Shown: positions 11,647-23,233, counted from the stretch's first letter. The stretch is DNA of 64,000 bases from Rutpela maculata (GCA_936432065.2 OW386289.2:32194655-32258654); one strand, 5' to 3'. Numbers and translations are program-made. Notes: a model not told the origin generated them from the sequence alone.

Positions 11647-14600
11647 GCCACTGATCTTCGGCATGTTCATACCCTTATACTTTTTGATCTAACTAGTTTG
11701 ACCAATAAAATTACTTTGAAAACCAGGAAATGAACATTTTGTTTAGGTTTGTGTGTAATATAAGTACAAGTATTAACAGTTATTTATTTAATAAAGAAAA
11801 AAATTATAGTGAACAATGTAGATTTTTTTTTACACCCTCATAAACATTCATACCAGAATGCAATAAAAAATTTTGAACATTCACTTCTTAAAAACAATAT
11901 TTTTGTACTGCAAGTTTAATTATCATTTTCAGATACTAAAGTGTCAATCCCAGAGACAATTTGAGCTCTCCTTCGGGAAATAAGAGACATTTTACTCTTT
12001 CAAAATAATTATTGATTATATACACTAAAAGAGTGTGTGAAGAGATAGTTTGTCCATATACCACAATATTATAATTCTTTTGTATCCCTTGTGACATTGA
12101 TTCTTCACAGTCGGAATTAAAAATAGGTAAATTTAGTTCTTTGATATAATTGTAATCACTTTTTACAGTAATGATATTTTGTTAGATATACTAATAAGTT
12201 ATTAGCAAAATTACTAACAAAAAGTTATTGAAAATGTAGAATAAACAAGAAATGTAGAACTTCAGAAAAAATAATAGAAAGTAAAAAAATTCTGGATTTG
12301 TGCAGTAAGGCTGAAATTATATGCTCTAATATAAATAATACAACTTCGTGTAGCAATTTTATTATTAAAAAATTGTAATCATAAAAAATAGTAATGGCTA
12401 CTTTGTTTTTACGTACAGCCTGAGACAGGTCCGCGCCTAACGGGCGTGCGATGAGTGCTCCGCACGCGGGCGCATGCTTCTGGGGGCGCAAAATTACTGC
12501 GGAAAAAATTGTTTTCTTGGATTTCATCCCCCCGCTCTTCAAAAATTTTTTCGGACAAAAAAAATTTTTCTTGGATTTCTCCCCCCCGGCTCATTAAAAA
12601 TTTTTTTGGATTTCTCCGCCCCTGGCCTGAGAAAAAAAGCCGTGCATAAATAGCCATTGCCAATTCTCTTTGTATTGTAGTAAGTATATGTACTTAAGAG
12701 ACCGAGCCCTATCAATCATAATAAAGATAAATTAAACGATCTTAAAAACGTGATCAGTAATAGATAATGTGGACAATTCAATCGGTAAGTAAATTAAAAT
12801 TATTTTAAAATCTATTTCAAACACTGGAGAAATGAAAAATAAGTCCGACCCTGCTCATACTGTCTTTCTAGTATTATTATAGCAGTGTTACCACTTCGAA
12901 CGACTTCTGTCGCGGCGTCTACTAGCAAAACGTAAAACTAATATTGGTATATTTCGTCAAATTTTTCTAAGCAAGTAATCTTTTATTGTAGCAAATATTA
13001 TGCGGATTTTTAACTTTTTTTTGCGCTAAATATATTTATTCTATTACGTATCACATTTTATTTGAATATTTGAGTTCCATTAAATATAAAATCATTATAG
13101 ATGAATTACGGACGATTGACGGGTACGTTCACGTTTAATAATTCAGAGGAGAAAACTTTGGAAACTTAATTTCATTTAGTATTCAAATATAAGATATGGT
13201 ACGTAACAGATTTAAGTTAACTAGTTTCAATAATTAAATCAAATCTGAATTCTGTTGATTCATTTTTAAGAATACTTTCCCCGAAATAATTACAAAATGA
13301 CGAATTAATGAACGCATATTTGATAACACAGCCATAAGGGGATCAAAAATTGGGATCAAGATATTTTTAGTCGAGTATTCGGCGAAGTCGCTAGTGACAA
13401 TTTAATTTTGTGATACAAAATTCAAATTCGGATTTGCATTCAAATTGGTAGTTAGGTATTTTAGGAGGTGATAGCGAATCTGATGTCATAAGTTAAGAAT
13501 TCAAAATAGCGAATCCAATATGGCTGCGATAATTGCAATATTTTAAATTTGGTACATAATGATTTCAGGATTCTCTGATAACGAGCTTAATGCTAAAGCT
13601 TAAAAAGTTAAAACGACAGATATATTATTGCGTTGAATCTAAATAAAGAGGCGGCCACTACAAAGAGTGATAAAAAAATATGAAATAAAATTTAACCGTC
13701 GGCGTTGCCTTATTCCTACACCTTATTACCTAACCTAACCTAATATGTATTGATATTAGGTAATAAGGCGGTTCAATTTTTTTTTCATTTTTTTCTTTTT
13801 AGAAAAACGTTTAAGAAATGACCTGTATCAGATTCGAATGTAATTTTTATTGTATTTATATACATTTTTCGGAAAGTAATTGTAATTGTACTTAAATGGA
13901 TTTTTCATAAAGTTATTGCAATGGGGAATTTCAGTTCAGTCTAAATATTTAAAAACAAGTATTAATATGAAAATATAATATATTCAGAACTTACCAGTAA
14001 TATTTTAAAAAATTATTTTCAGTTCGTTGTATTTTTTAAAGCCCCATAAGTTTTGGTCTCAAAAAGTCACTAAATGTTTTGTGACGTAGACAAACGTAGC
14101 AGAAAATTTCTTTGATTTACCGGTGACGGTTGCAAATACTGCGTAATTGTATCTACTTTCATGTTATTTTCTACCATACACTGACACTCGTCGTTGTCAA
14201 AAAGCTTATAAAATTGAGATGACAATTAAGAATTTTAGGTTATCTTCTTCTCAACTCCTTGGCCAGGTAGGTACATCCCTTATAGTAAGCCTAAAATTTT
14301 CTAACTACGTTTACATACGTCATAAATGTTTAGGGGAAAATATATAACTGAACTTTAACATTTTTTTTCACGTTTATATTGCTTTAAAAAAAACACGGGT
14401 CTCTGCTTTTAATCTAAAGAACTCATTTTTGAATTAAAAGAAATTGCCGAAATTCCCCATTGTATTTAAGTTGAAGTACTTTGTACTTTAGTATAGCTCT
14501 GATTTAGATTTTGAATACAAATACATGCATTTTTTTTCTCTAAAAGCTATATTTAAATATTCGTTGTTTTTGTAAGGAGGATAATGATAGTTCAAACAAC

Positions 14601-16334
14601 ATATCACTTTAGATATATAGATATACAACACTATAGATATACACGATATAATAAGTAATGATAAAGAAACAGACAGATTAGTGTCACTTTACATTGAAAG
14701 GTGTTCTTTATTATTTCCCTGTGGTTCCTGTGTGTTCCACGTTCATACATTTTATTTTCATTATTTGAAATGTTTTAAAAAGTCTTTAAGTTTGTGATTT
14801 AAATCGTGATTTTAATTGAAAAAATCAGATGATTTAAATCAGGCCAACCCTGATAGGTACTCTTGACTCGTCGCTGAAGTAGAGTATATTGTATTTCCCA
14901 TGCAGGTACTTTTCTAAAACCGTAAATATCGCTCGTAGAGAGAAAAAAATATTGTGTTTGTCCATCGACTTCTGAATAACTTTCAAAATGTCTATGTGTC
15001 TGCCCGTCCCGTCACGTTTCTTGTAAGCACGGTAACTTAAGTTCGATAGTAGGTATTAAAAGTTAGACGTTAGCTGTGTGAAGTACCTTACTGGTTTTGA
15101 AAATAATCGATCATCAGTAAATATAAAAGATGAACACTTTAAGAAAAGAAATGCACAAGAAAGTAATATTTAACGAGATTCTACAAAAACAAAATACTGC
15201 ATAGTATACTGATAAGAGTTTCGCTGATCACGGTGGCATAATCGGGAGATGATTAAATAGATCGCGAAACAACTTCAATTGTTTCCAATGCATTCTTATG
15301 ATCCGGCTGCCAGAGTAAAATAATGTTACTCTTTTTCACGCTTTTTTTTTTCTGTTACCATAAACATGTTTTACGCACAAAAAATAATGAAAGAAGTACA
15401 ATTTTTTTAGTAGTAAAAAGTAATTTATTTCATTTCGCTTCAAAAATAAAATAACTGATTAGATGTATTTTCATATTTGATGATATAATAAATACAAATA
15501 TTTACTTTTACTTAAGTTGAATTGATAAGTATAACTTTTCCAAATTATCTCGTTATTTATAAGTTATTCTCCATTATCTCCTTGAAATCAAATACACTGA
15601 TTAATTAAAGTCAAGGTATAATTAAATGAAATATAAACAGACGTTTTTGATGAAAATTTAATCGAGCTAAACACGGAAGTAATTTACGGCTGTTCTTTTC
15701 ACTTAATTTACAACAAAATTAATGGATATACAGTACACTCGCTAAAAAAGTATCGCATCATCTCTACTTATAGTATTGTTAACAAAAGTCGTTATGAAAA
15801 TTACACATTCTTCTTACATTTCAAGAGCCAAATCAAAATTTTGAAAAAATGTGGGAAAAAAATGGGGGAAAAAAATGGGTGAAAACATTTTTTTTCACTT
15901 TTTTTTTATGTTCTCCGTTCGAGCTAAATGTAAACCTTTCAGGATATTATTCTATACACTTTCACGAACTCGTTAAAAAAAAATCATTCATTTTGCAAGT
16001 TTTTGGAGGTAAATACCTTCAACGACTGGATTAAACAAGTTTTTCTTGATTAGGTATCTCATTTCCTGTTAGTTTTACTCAAAAATTTACGGGGACAAGG
16101 AGATAATTGCAAAAATCTGCAGGAAGCACATATTTGAATTTTTCTGGCGGTTGTAAATCGTATTAACAATAAAGTATCAAAACCGTAATTTTTTTCTAAC
16201 ATGCCGGTCGTAACGACAACGATATTTTTCTTGAATTGATTGTGGCAGCAAATATTCTAAAAAAAAATCTCTTGTAGGAATTATTCGCGGGTACTTTCCG
16301 TTTTTAGCTCTACAGACTGCATTACATCATTTAA
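11647..16334. other. Long stretch without a recognised gene
   Basis: AT-rich. It contains a GC-richer patch with three imperfect ~55-bp direct repeats (about 12500-12630, motif TTCTTGGATTTC); a short hairpin ACCTTATTACCTAA/TTAGGTAATAAGG (13719-13770) that recurs near 34288-34322; a segment at 13560-13625 matching 27690-27755 (TCTCTGATAACGAG); and an inverted copy of the 9.7-kb repeat at 14985-15060. No frame longer than 70 codons shows a motif. Confidence 0.5.
14785..14853. mobile_element. Possible hAT right-terminus fragment
   Basis: The stretch ends GATTTAAATCAGGCCAACCCTG-like: read inverted it starts CAGGGTTGGCCTGATTTAAA, a form typical of hAT termini in insects. No matching left terminus or 8-bp duplication was found, so this is a fragment at best. 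Confidence 0.35.
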
Positions 16335-16739
16335 CGCTGCCTAAGGAATCACTCTACTTCCACATCCAAATTTTCGGTGGGGATGGCTGATGTCTAAACA
16401 AATTTTAGGCCTTTGGTTCTTGTATACACACTAAATCACAATTTCATTTTTTTAACCCCTTTAATAGGGGTGGCTGACGACAAAAAAAAAAATGAAATCT
16501 AGCTTGACTCTTACTTGCTTGGTTTACCCATTTTACTCCCAACCTTTCGATGGAATAAGATCAAAATATAATCTAGTTCCAGATCTCGTTGTAATACATA
16601 AGTATATAATCCAGTGAAATTAGACTTTTCTGATCTAACATAATATATCCTTCATTTTTTTTAATCGATTTATTTTGGTGTTTTAAAGAAAATATTAAAA
16701 ATCGACAACGAGATCTTCTTCTTCTTCTTCTTTTAACGG

Positions 16740-16756
16740 GGCGACTGAGAGTCGCC
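16740..16756 (-). promoter_or_regulatory. 3' UTR hairpin of the LINE
   Basis: A perfect 7-bp stem (GGCGACT/AGTCGCC) with a 3-base loop lies a few bases before the (GAA)n tail. Such a 3' stem-loop is where many LINE reverse transcriptases recognise their own RNA; that role here is inferred. Confidence 0.55.
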
Positions 16757-16796
16757 GCACTCAGGCCTTGTGGCCCATTGTGCTACCGCTACGAAT

Positions 16797-18799
16797 TTAT
16801 TGAATTCCCCCATTCAGGCCGGATTCTAACCCAAAGGCCAAAACCCTTCCTATAGGGGCATTCCTTATTTCCTCCGGCACCGGAAAGCCAATGCCGAAGT
16901 GTTTGTGCCTCAAGTACATAAGACTAGGGCAGGAAGTAAGGACGTGGATGGAAGTCTCCTCCTCGTCTCCGCAGAACCTGTAGTCGGGTTGTCAACCACC
17001 CCCATAGTGTGCAGGTGTTTTCTGAAAGAGCCGTGTCCAGTTAAAAGACCTACCACGGTTCTGACCTGTTTCCTGTTTAGTCGCAGGATTTGTTCCGCTC
17101 GCTTCGGCAAGGGCCCCGAGATCAGGAGCCTCGCTTGCCGGAGTCCTGGATAGGAGGCCCAGAAGTCAAAGAACTGAGACCGTGTCCAGTCTTCTACTGA
17201 CTTCTTGGCATTTGATCTAGGGTAACCAAGAGCCGGCTCCGGACCCAGTAGGGGCCTCTGAGAGCCCCCTCTGGCCAGAGCGTCTGCCCACTCGTTACCC
17301 TCGATGTTGCTGTGTCCTGGCACCCAGAGAAGCTTGTTGGAATATTTCCTTCGGATATTCTCCTGTGCGCAGACCAAAATAGCAAAAATTTCGGTCTGGA
17401 ATACCGTGGCGAATTTGCCCAAAGCATAAGAAGCTTCAGCCCTGGGCCTTTCACCATATATCCCCGCTCCAGCACTTTCCTCAAACCTCGATCCGTCTAT
17501 AAACCAGACGATATCGGCGGGCTTGAGTATGTCCTCGAGTGGGTTCCAGTCTTCCCTTTTGGGGATGACAACCTCAGAGGGTTCTGAGAAGGAGAAGGAA
17601 GGCACCATATCATCACTCCTGGCCTCCAGAAGTGAGTGAGTTCCTATCGCGTTGGAAAGGGCTCTAGTGTGTCCTAATTGTTCTCCTCCGGCCTTCCACT
17701 GACCACCGCACCTCAGCCTGTAGGCCGCTTTCCGAGCCTCGGCCTCAATCACCAAGTGAAGGGGCACGAGGTCCAGAAGGACCTCCAGAGCTGCTGTGGG
17801 GGTTGTGCGTATTGCTCCTGTGACTCCCAAACAGGCGAGTCTTTGGAGTTGTCTTAGCTTCTGTTGAATGTAAAGCCTGGTTACAGCAGGCCACCACACA
17901 ACAGAAGCATAAGTGATCATTGGTCTTACTATCACAGTATAGTACCACATTGTTACCCTGGGGTTTAACCCCCATGTTTTTCCAAAGGTCCTTCTACATG
18001 CCCACAGGGTTGTAGTGGCCCTTTGTATTTGTCTCTCTATGTGATCTTTCCAGGTCAGCTTAGAGTCCAGGATAACACCCAGATACTTCACCGTCCTGGA
18101 GATCGTTAGAGTCGTGTCATAGAGTACTGGCTCGACGAAACCGTCTAGCCTGCGCCTCCTAGTGAAAATTACCAGTACTGCCTTAGAGAGGTTGACTCTA
18201 AGGCCCTGGTCGTTACACCATCTCTGTACGATCTGCAAGGCCCTTTGCAAGAGCCCGCTAACCGTATTTGGGAATTTTCCCGAGATGATAATTGCTAGGT
18301 CATCTGCGTAACCTTGAGCAAAAAGACCCTCGTTCTCGAGTTCCTGGAGTAGACCATCGAGAACAAGGTTCCATAGCAGAGGGGAAAGGACGCCTCCTTG
18401 TGGGCAGCCTCTCCTTACCGAAACTTTTACTGCCGTTTCCTCGTTGGCAGCTATAATTTGCCTTCCCGCCAACATGGCCCTCAACCATCTAATGACGGTG
18501 TCATCGATGCCATGATAGGCGGCTGCGGCGCAGATTGAGTCGAAGGAGGTATTATCAAATGCTCCCTCGATGTCCAAAAAAGCACCGGCCGCAAGTTCCT
18601 TGTGGTGCAGCGCCCTCTCGATCCTGGAAACGATCGGGTGAAGGGCTGTCTCCACTGACTTCCCGGCCTGGTAAGCGTGTTGCGACGGATGCAGAGGCGC
18701 TAAGGTCAGTGCCCCGTCTTTAACAAACCTTTCAACCAACCTCTCTAATGTTTTGAGCAGGAAGGATGTAAGGCTGATTGCTCTGTAGGATTTGGCAGT
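16797..18799 (-). pseudogene. LINE ORF2 fragment: reverse transcriptase and RNase H
   Basis: The protein begins inside the RT domain (SYRAISLTSFLLKTLERL) and keeps FLDIEGAFD, RRGCPQGGVLSP, YADD and YLGVILDSKLTW. An open frame from a chance Met at 18838 adds 13 residues from the flanking foldback; in that numbering YADD is 177-180. An RNase H domain follows (about 441-523) with Asp448 in FIDGS, Glu483 in QTEIFA, His509 and Asp519. The stretch between KYSN and LLWVPGHS that normally carries the third catalytic Asp (SDSQAA type) is deleted, so RNase H should be dead. Near 16990 the frame shifts; the true C-terminus (FCGDEEETSIHVLTSC, a zinc-knuckle-like tail whose first Cys appears as Tyr) continues in another frame to TAA at 16797-16799. 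RT followed by RNase H suggests the I group or a relative. Confidence 0.93.
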
Positions 18800-19507
18800 A
18801 ACGAGATCACTATGGCATAAAAAATTATTCAAGGTCAAAGTTCAGAAAAAACGTTTTTTGCGAATATCACGCTATCTATGGCTCAATTCTGAGCAAGTTT
18901 TATTAACAAAATTTTCCGATAAAAAAAATGCCTAATATGATTTTTTGATTTTCTCCGCATATTTTGGTACCGCAGGTAGGAGGCGAATGTTTTTCTGGTC
19001 ATAAGTAGATCCTAATTTGTTCTATACTTAAGTAAAATTCGATTCAAATCGGAAGAAAAATAAAAAAGTTTTTGGGGTGTTACCATTTCAAGTGAAACAC
19101 ACTGTATATATTTATTTATTTTATTTTATATATCGATCAGCTAATAAATACTATACATCGAACAAGCACTTATTCTATGCATGGACTATATGAAATGGAG
19201 CATATTATGCCTTGCACGGAAACTTCGAAACACATTTTTGCCTAAACCGTTCGTTGTACATAAAAAATTGAAGAGATCATTATCTTTCATTTTCATAATA
19301 ACCTCAATAATTGGCCTCTGAGCTATAGAAAGCGCGATATTCGCAAAAAAACGTTTTTGCGAACTTTGACCTTGAATAATTTTTTATGCCATAGTGATCT
19401 CGTTGTCAATTTTTAATATTTTCTTTAAAACACCAAAAAAATCGATTTAAAAAAAATGAAGGATATATTTTGCTAAATCAGAAGCTATATTTTTGTCTAA
19501 AATGACT

Positions 19508-19541
19508 GCAGTAATAATAATAATAATAATAATAATAATCA
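19508..19541. repeat. (TAA)n microsatellite
   Basis: About ten TAA units inside the right half of MITE copy 1. Other copies lack it. Confidence 0.9.
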
Positions 19542-19754
19542 ATATCATAAACGGGTTCAGAGTAATCACACGCACAAAAAAGGCACAGACAGATACCGAT
19601 AGGCAGACAGAATTTTTTCTCTGGCTCAAATTTACAATCTTGACGACTCATGACATTCTAAGCCTATCTAAGCAAAAAAAAAAACATTTCTTACGATTAC
19701 TATATGCTTCCACGATGTGGAAGTAAAATAAATAGGCATTTATTTCAAGCATAA

Positions 19755-20866
19755 TATAAATTAAATTACAAATTTAAAAAACCTTGACTTAAATAACTAA
19801 TATAAAAAAAAATAAATTAACACAACTTTAAAAAAACCGCTGCCCAAGGAATCACTACTTCCACATCCGGATTTTCTATCCAAGTCACACAACGAAAAAA
19901 TTTTGTATCTGGAACTTTAATAATATAATATTTGAAATCCTCTACCCAAAAAACCCATAAAACGATACCCCACATCGGTAGTGGGGTGGGGGTGGTGACA
20001 GGGGGGTGCGAGTGGGGGGGTGGATAAAGTAAAAAAATATTTTGAGGTTTCTGGTTCTTGTATACGCACTAAATCGCATTTTTTTTTCATCCCCTTTAAT
20101 AATGGGGTGGGGGTGGTAATGGGGGTGGCCAATGCCAACATTTTTTTTGAGACCTTAGCTTCTCTTGTATATACTAAATACCAATTTTATGGACTCTTAC
20201 CTGCTTGATTTACCTATTTTCCCCAAATTTACCCCAATTTACCCCCCAACCCTTCGACGGAACAAGATGAAAATATAATCTAGTTCTAGATATCGTTAAA
20301 GTACATATGTGCACCAAATTTCAAGTCAATATCTCAAACGGTTCCAGAGTAAACGTGCGCACAAAAAAAGTTACAGACCGACAGACAGAAGAATTTTTTT
20401 CGCTCAAACTTGAAATCTCGACGTTCCATGACATTCTAAGCCTATTTGAACAATAAAAATTTTTAAAAATTTTTTTGTCGTTACTATACTTCCACTGGAT
20501 GTGGAAGTAATTATGAAATAATTTTGATTCCATATACGAACTCTTATGATTTATTTAAATCCAGCTTTATGTCTTCGAGATTTGCTTTCTTATACGCATG
20601 AATATATCGGGAGCTGCTGTTTTGAATATAACTATTTAATAGTTCGTCTTTACAGCAGCCCTTGACATATTCATGCGTATAAGATAGCAAATCTCGAGGA
20701 CATAAAGAACATGTAAGCTGGATTTATAAATCATAAGAGTTCGTATATGGAATCAAAATTATTTCATAATTTTTTTAAAGTTGTGTTAATTTATTTTTTT
20801 TATATTAGTTATTCAGTCGATATTTTTGTGTCGGGGGTTTTTTAAAATTGTAATTTAATTTATTTT
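19755..20866. repeat. Foldback element interrupted by MITE copy 2
   Basis: Arms: 19755-19836 plus 20511-20640 on the left, 20641-20866 on the right. AACACAACTTTAAAAAAA (left) joins directly to TTATGAAATAATTTTGATTC (after the MITE); the right arm contains the uninterrupted complement of this junction. The centre is near 20636. No ORF. Confidence 0.85.
19837..20510. mobile_element. MITE family 'ACTTCCACATCC', copy 2 (full length, 674 bp)
   Basis: Starts CCGCTGCCCAAGGAATCACT and ends with the hairpin CTTCCAC-TGGAT-GTGGAAG then TAA. Boundaries are fixed by comparison with the uninterrupted mirror arm of its host foldback. No target duplication is obvious at these borders. The middle has GGGGTGG-rich runs and a GACAGACAG stretch. 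The 3' hairpin and absent TSD are Helitron-like, but the TC start and CTRR end are missing, so the class is open. Confidence 0.82.
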
Positions 20867-21620
20867 ATACTTTTTAAACTAAACATATACATACAACATA
20901 GCGTATTATTATATCACGAGTCCCATACAGAACTTTTTAATCTTTAAGCCGACGCGACGCGGTCCAATTTTGTATTCTACTAGTCGCACACGGTCTACAA
21001 GACCGGTTCTATTATAAATATATTTATGTGTTATATTTCATTGTAATAAAAACTGCATCCAAATCGGATCTCCCGTTGAAGAGATATAAAGCCACAAACA
21101 GACAGACAAACAAACATACAAACATACGAGTCAAACTTTTGAGTCGGGGGTTAAAAAATTGACAATTTTTAAAAACTCCCGATCAATGCATCTAATCGTA
21201 CCAGTTTCATATGACCGAATCAAAATGAGGCCGAAATCATATTCGGCTACCATAATTGTCCGCACATTTTCAATTTTACTTCAATTGGACAATTTCTAGA
21301 GAAGTTCAACATGGCGAATACAAGATGGCGACCAAACATCAAAATCTAATATGGCCTAAAACCTTCTCGACAAAATACTCTTTCAAATAAAAAAAAGTGC
21401 ATCAAAATCGGATCACCCGTTGAAGAGATATGAAGCCACAGGCTGACAGACAAATAGAGAGACAAACAGACAGACAAACAGACAGACAAACAGACAGACA
21501 AACAGACAGACAAACAGACATACAAACATACGTGTCAAACTTAACCTCTTTTTGGGTCGGGGGTTAAAAATTAACTAACTTCAAACTTTTGGTTACTTTT
21601 TGGTGGTGCGTTAATTTCTT
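20867..21620 (+). repeat. Dispersed repeat, two related segments
   Basis: Two diverged copies of a block containing CGTTGAAGAGATAT, a GACA-rich run, CATACAAACATACG and GTCGGGGGTTAAAAA occur at about 21041-21160 and 21390-21570. Parts (ACAAGATGGCGACCAAACAT) recur at 23750-23790. No coding sequence. Confidence 0.65.
21440..21532 (+). repeat. CAGACAGACAAA-type short tandem repeat
   Basis: About seven 12-base CAGACAGACAAA-like units in a row. Confidence 0.9.
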
Positions 21621-21799
21621 GGAGAAGTGTATATTCATTGCGTCGTTCCTATCCGATATAAAACTTATAGTTTAAACCGAAATCCTTCACCATTTCTTAG
21701 AATGCAACGTATGAGCGAATACACTATACGATCAAATTATGGTGTTAAGTCGTGTTCTAAGAGTTTTGTAGCCTGTAAGTTCCCATTCTGGCCTCCCCT

Positions 21800-22345
21800 G
21801 AATCACAAAACTAAGTGAAGGGAGGTCTAATAGGGTCTCCATGGCTGCTGTAGCGGTGCTTTTCATTGCACCTGTAATTCCCAGGCAGGTCAGTCTGCAC
21901 CCGGCTCAGCCTGTTAGCTGCTGTTGTTGTGTAACCTTGGGCCACCAAATTAAGGCAGCGTATGCGATAATGTCATGGTGAGTCTTATTACACTGGTATA
22001 GAGCCAGTGCACTATACCAGGCTTGAACCCCCATGTTTTGCTACACAATCATCTGCATGTTGTCAGTATGGCAACAGACCCATGTATTACTCTGTCCAGG
22101 TGTTGGTTCCAGGTAAGTTTGATGTCTATAATGACTCCAAACTGCTTTACCTCCCCCGACATCTGTAATTGTGTGTCTTGGAGAACTAGAGGACCCAATC
22201 CCTCCAGGTTTGTTCTTCTGGTGAATGGGACGATGCTGGTCTTTTGGGGACTGATTTTTCAGTCCCCTCCTCATCAGTCCATTTTTTCATCATATTCAGG
22301 GCCTTTTGTAGCCGTTCCTTGACTATGTTGTTAAACTTCCAATTG
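21800..22345 (-). pseudogene. Second I/jockey-type LINE fragment (RT thumb region)
   Basis: On the minus strand the conceptual product aligns by eye with the 17-kb LINE. NIVKERLQKALNMMKKW is followed, after a frame change, by PFTRRTNLEGL, VKQFGVIIDIKLTWNQHL, KTWGFKPGIVHWLYTSVIR and, further on, GITGAMKSTATAAMETLLDL-like residues ending near 21810. Several stops and shifts interrupt it. It holds only the part downstream of YADD, with no RNase H. It ends a few bases before the solo LTR. Divergence from the 17-kb copy suggests an older insertion or a different subfamily. Confidence 0.82.
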
Positions 22346-22350
22346 AATAG

Positions 22351-22814
22351 TGTTACATATTTTTACCCCCAGAGACATCTGTAGAAATTCCCTTTATGTT
22401 CCATGTATAAATAACAGAAAACAATTAAGTTAGTTAGTTAGTTTGGCAATCGTCCCAGAGATGGCACGAGAGATGTCATAATCTAGAAACGTCGAGAAAA
22501 GTGCTGACATCTATCTGGAACATTGTAGAAAGTGCTGGAATGTTGTAGAACGAGTTACCTAAGACTATAAAAGGAGAGTGAATGGCCGCGCAGTTCAGTT
22601 CAGTTCAGTTAGTATTTTCACAAAGATAAAAAGAAGAAGTAAGCAAAGTGATCAACTGACTGAATTATTGAATTATAGTACTCAGCGTAATAATAGTAAA
22701 GTAATTATGTATTGCAATTAGTACGTAAGTCAATAAATTAGTGTTTAGTGTTACCCTGGTGTTATAATTTTCGGATCCACGATACGGGGTGTTTACAAAA
22801 GGGGTGTAAATGTT
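22351..22814 (+). mobile_element. Solo LTR, Ty3/gypsy-like, 464 bp
   Basis: Begins TGTTACAT and is flanked by a 4-bp duplication ATAG (22347-22350 and 22815-22818). A TATA box (ACTATAAAAGG) lies near 22563. A CAGTTCAGTTCAGTT run follows and may mark the transcription start. The 3' part (GTTACCCTGGTGTTATAATT) matches the LTR at 62478-62856. No internal retrotransposon sequence remains beside it, so this is a recombinational remnant. Its 3' terminus is mutated relative to GTAACA of the other copy. Confidence 0.82.
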
Positions 22815-22985
22815 ATAGAACATCCCAGAATCGACCTAAGACGAAGACTAAATAAAAATTTCGACTTAGGTAAAAATTCATTTAAAAACATTTTAGAGCA
22901 TAACATACAAGACTGAATGGCATCAGCGCCGAAAACTGGCACAAAAGAACTCGTATACGTTTGCAGAGACGTAAGGCACTACTAG

Positions 22986-23021
22986 GTGAAAATTCGAAGA
23001 AACATCGAATTTTCACTTAGG
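22986..23021. repeat. Short hairpin (GGTGAAAATTCGA / TCGAATTTTCAC)
   Basis: A near-perfect inverted repeat with a short loop, followed by CTTAGG, which also occurs inverted upstream near 22840-22875. Probably part of a decayed foldback. Confidence 0.5.
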
Positions 23022-23233
23022 AAAATATGTTTATGTCCAGGGTAAGAGTAAAAGTATTTTATGGTCATGGGAAAGTATACTGAAAATAAAAGCATAATTT
23101 TAGTGAAAGAACAAAATGCATTATACTTTTTCAAAAGTCAGTCAAAGTTGGACTTTTTTTATCGCTCCACGAAACACAATGGAAGTGGAGATAGTCATTG
23201 TGTCACTAAAAAATTTGTCCGCCATCTTGGGGC

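Larger units (their letters stand above)
16716..18799 (-). mobile_element. 5'-truncated I/jockey-type LINE, 9-bp TSD, (GAA)n tail
   Basis: A 2084-bp insertion on the minus strand. Its 3' end is a GAA/TTC microsatellite tail (16716-16733). AACGAGATC is duplicated directly outside both ends (16707-16715 and 18800-18808), and the mirror arm at 19402-19412 preserves the uninterrupted target. The 5' end lies inside the RT domain, the usual truncation from incomplete reverse transcription. It encodes RT, RNase H and a Cys-rich C-terminus. Confidence 0.95.
16643..19468. repeat. Foldback element inside MITE copy 1
   Basis: Inverted arms: 16643-16715 followed by 18800-18890 (left arm, split by the LINE) against 19320-19468. 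Examples are ATATATCCTTCATTTTTTTT against its complement at 19453-19468, and CACTATGGCATAAAAAATTA against 19382-19401. Without the LINE the element would be about 740 bp with ~165-bp arms. Confidence 0.8.
16335..19726. mobile_element. MITE family 'ACTTCCACATCC', copy 1, interrupted
   Basis: The left end (CGCTGCCTAAGGAATCACTC then ACTTCCACATCC) and right end (CTTCCACGATGTGGAAGTAA hairpin) match copy 2 at 19837-20510. Between them the copy is opened by a foldback element (16643-19468), which itself holds a LINE. Internal landmarks shared with other copies are GGTTCTTGTATAC, the GGGGTGG-rich middle, and GACATTCTAAGCCTAT near the right end. Confidence 0.72.

Noticed and set aside
12225..12663. 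ORFs over the GC-rich patch near 12.5 kb
   Set aside because: Frames are opened by imperfect direct repeats on both strands; no protein family resemblance.
13725..13742. CCTAACCTAACCTAA, resembling the insect telomere repeat
   Set aside because: Only about three units and part of a small hairpin; not a telomeric array.
17194..18723. Additional ORFs in other frames across the LINE
   Set aside because: Shadows of the RT/RNase H frame, whose motifs are unambiguous.
21440..21532. Regularly spaced short repeats that might suggest a CRISPR-like array
   Set aside because: A simple 12-base microsatellite without unique spacers, in a eukaryotic genome.
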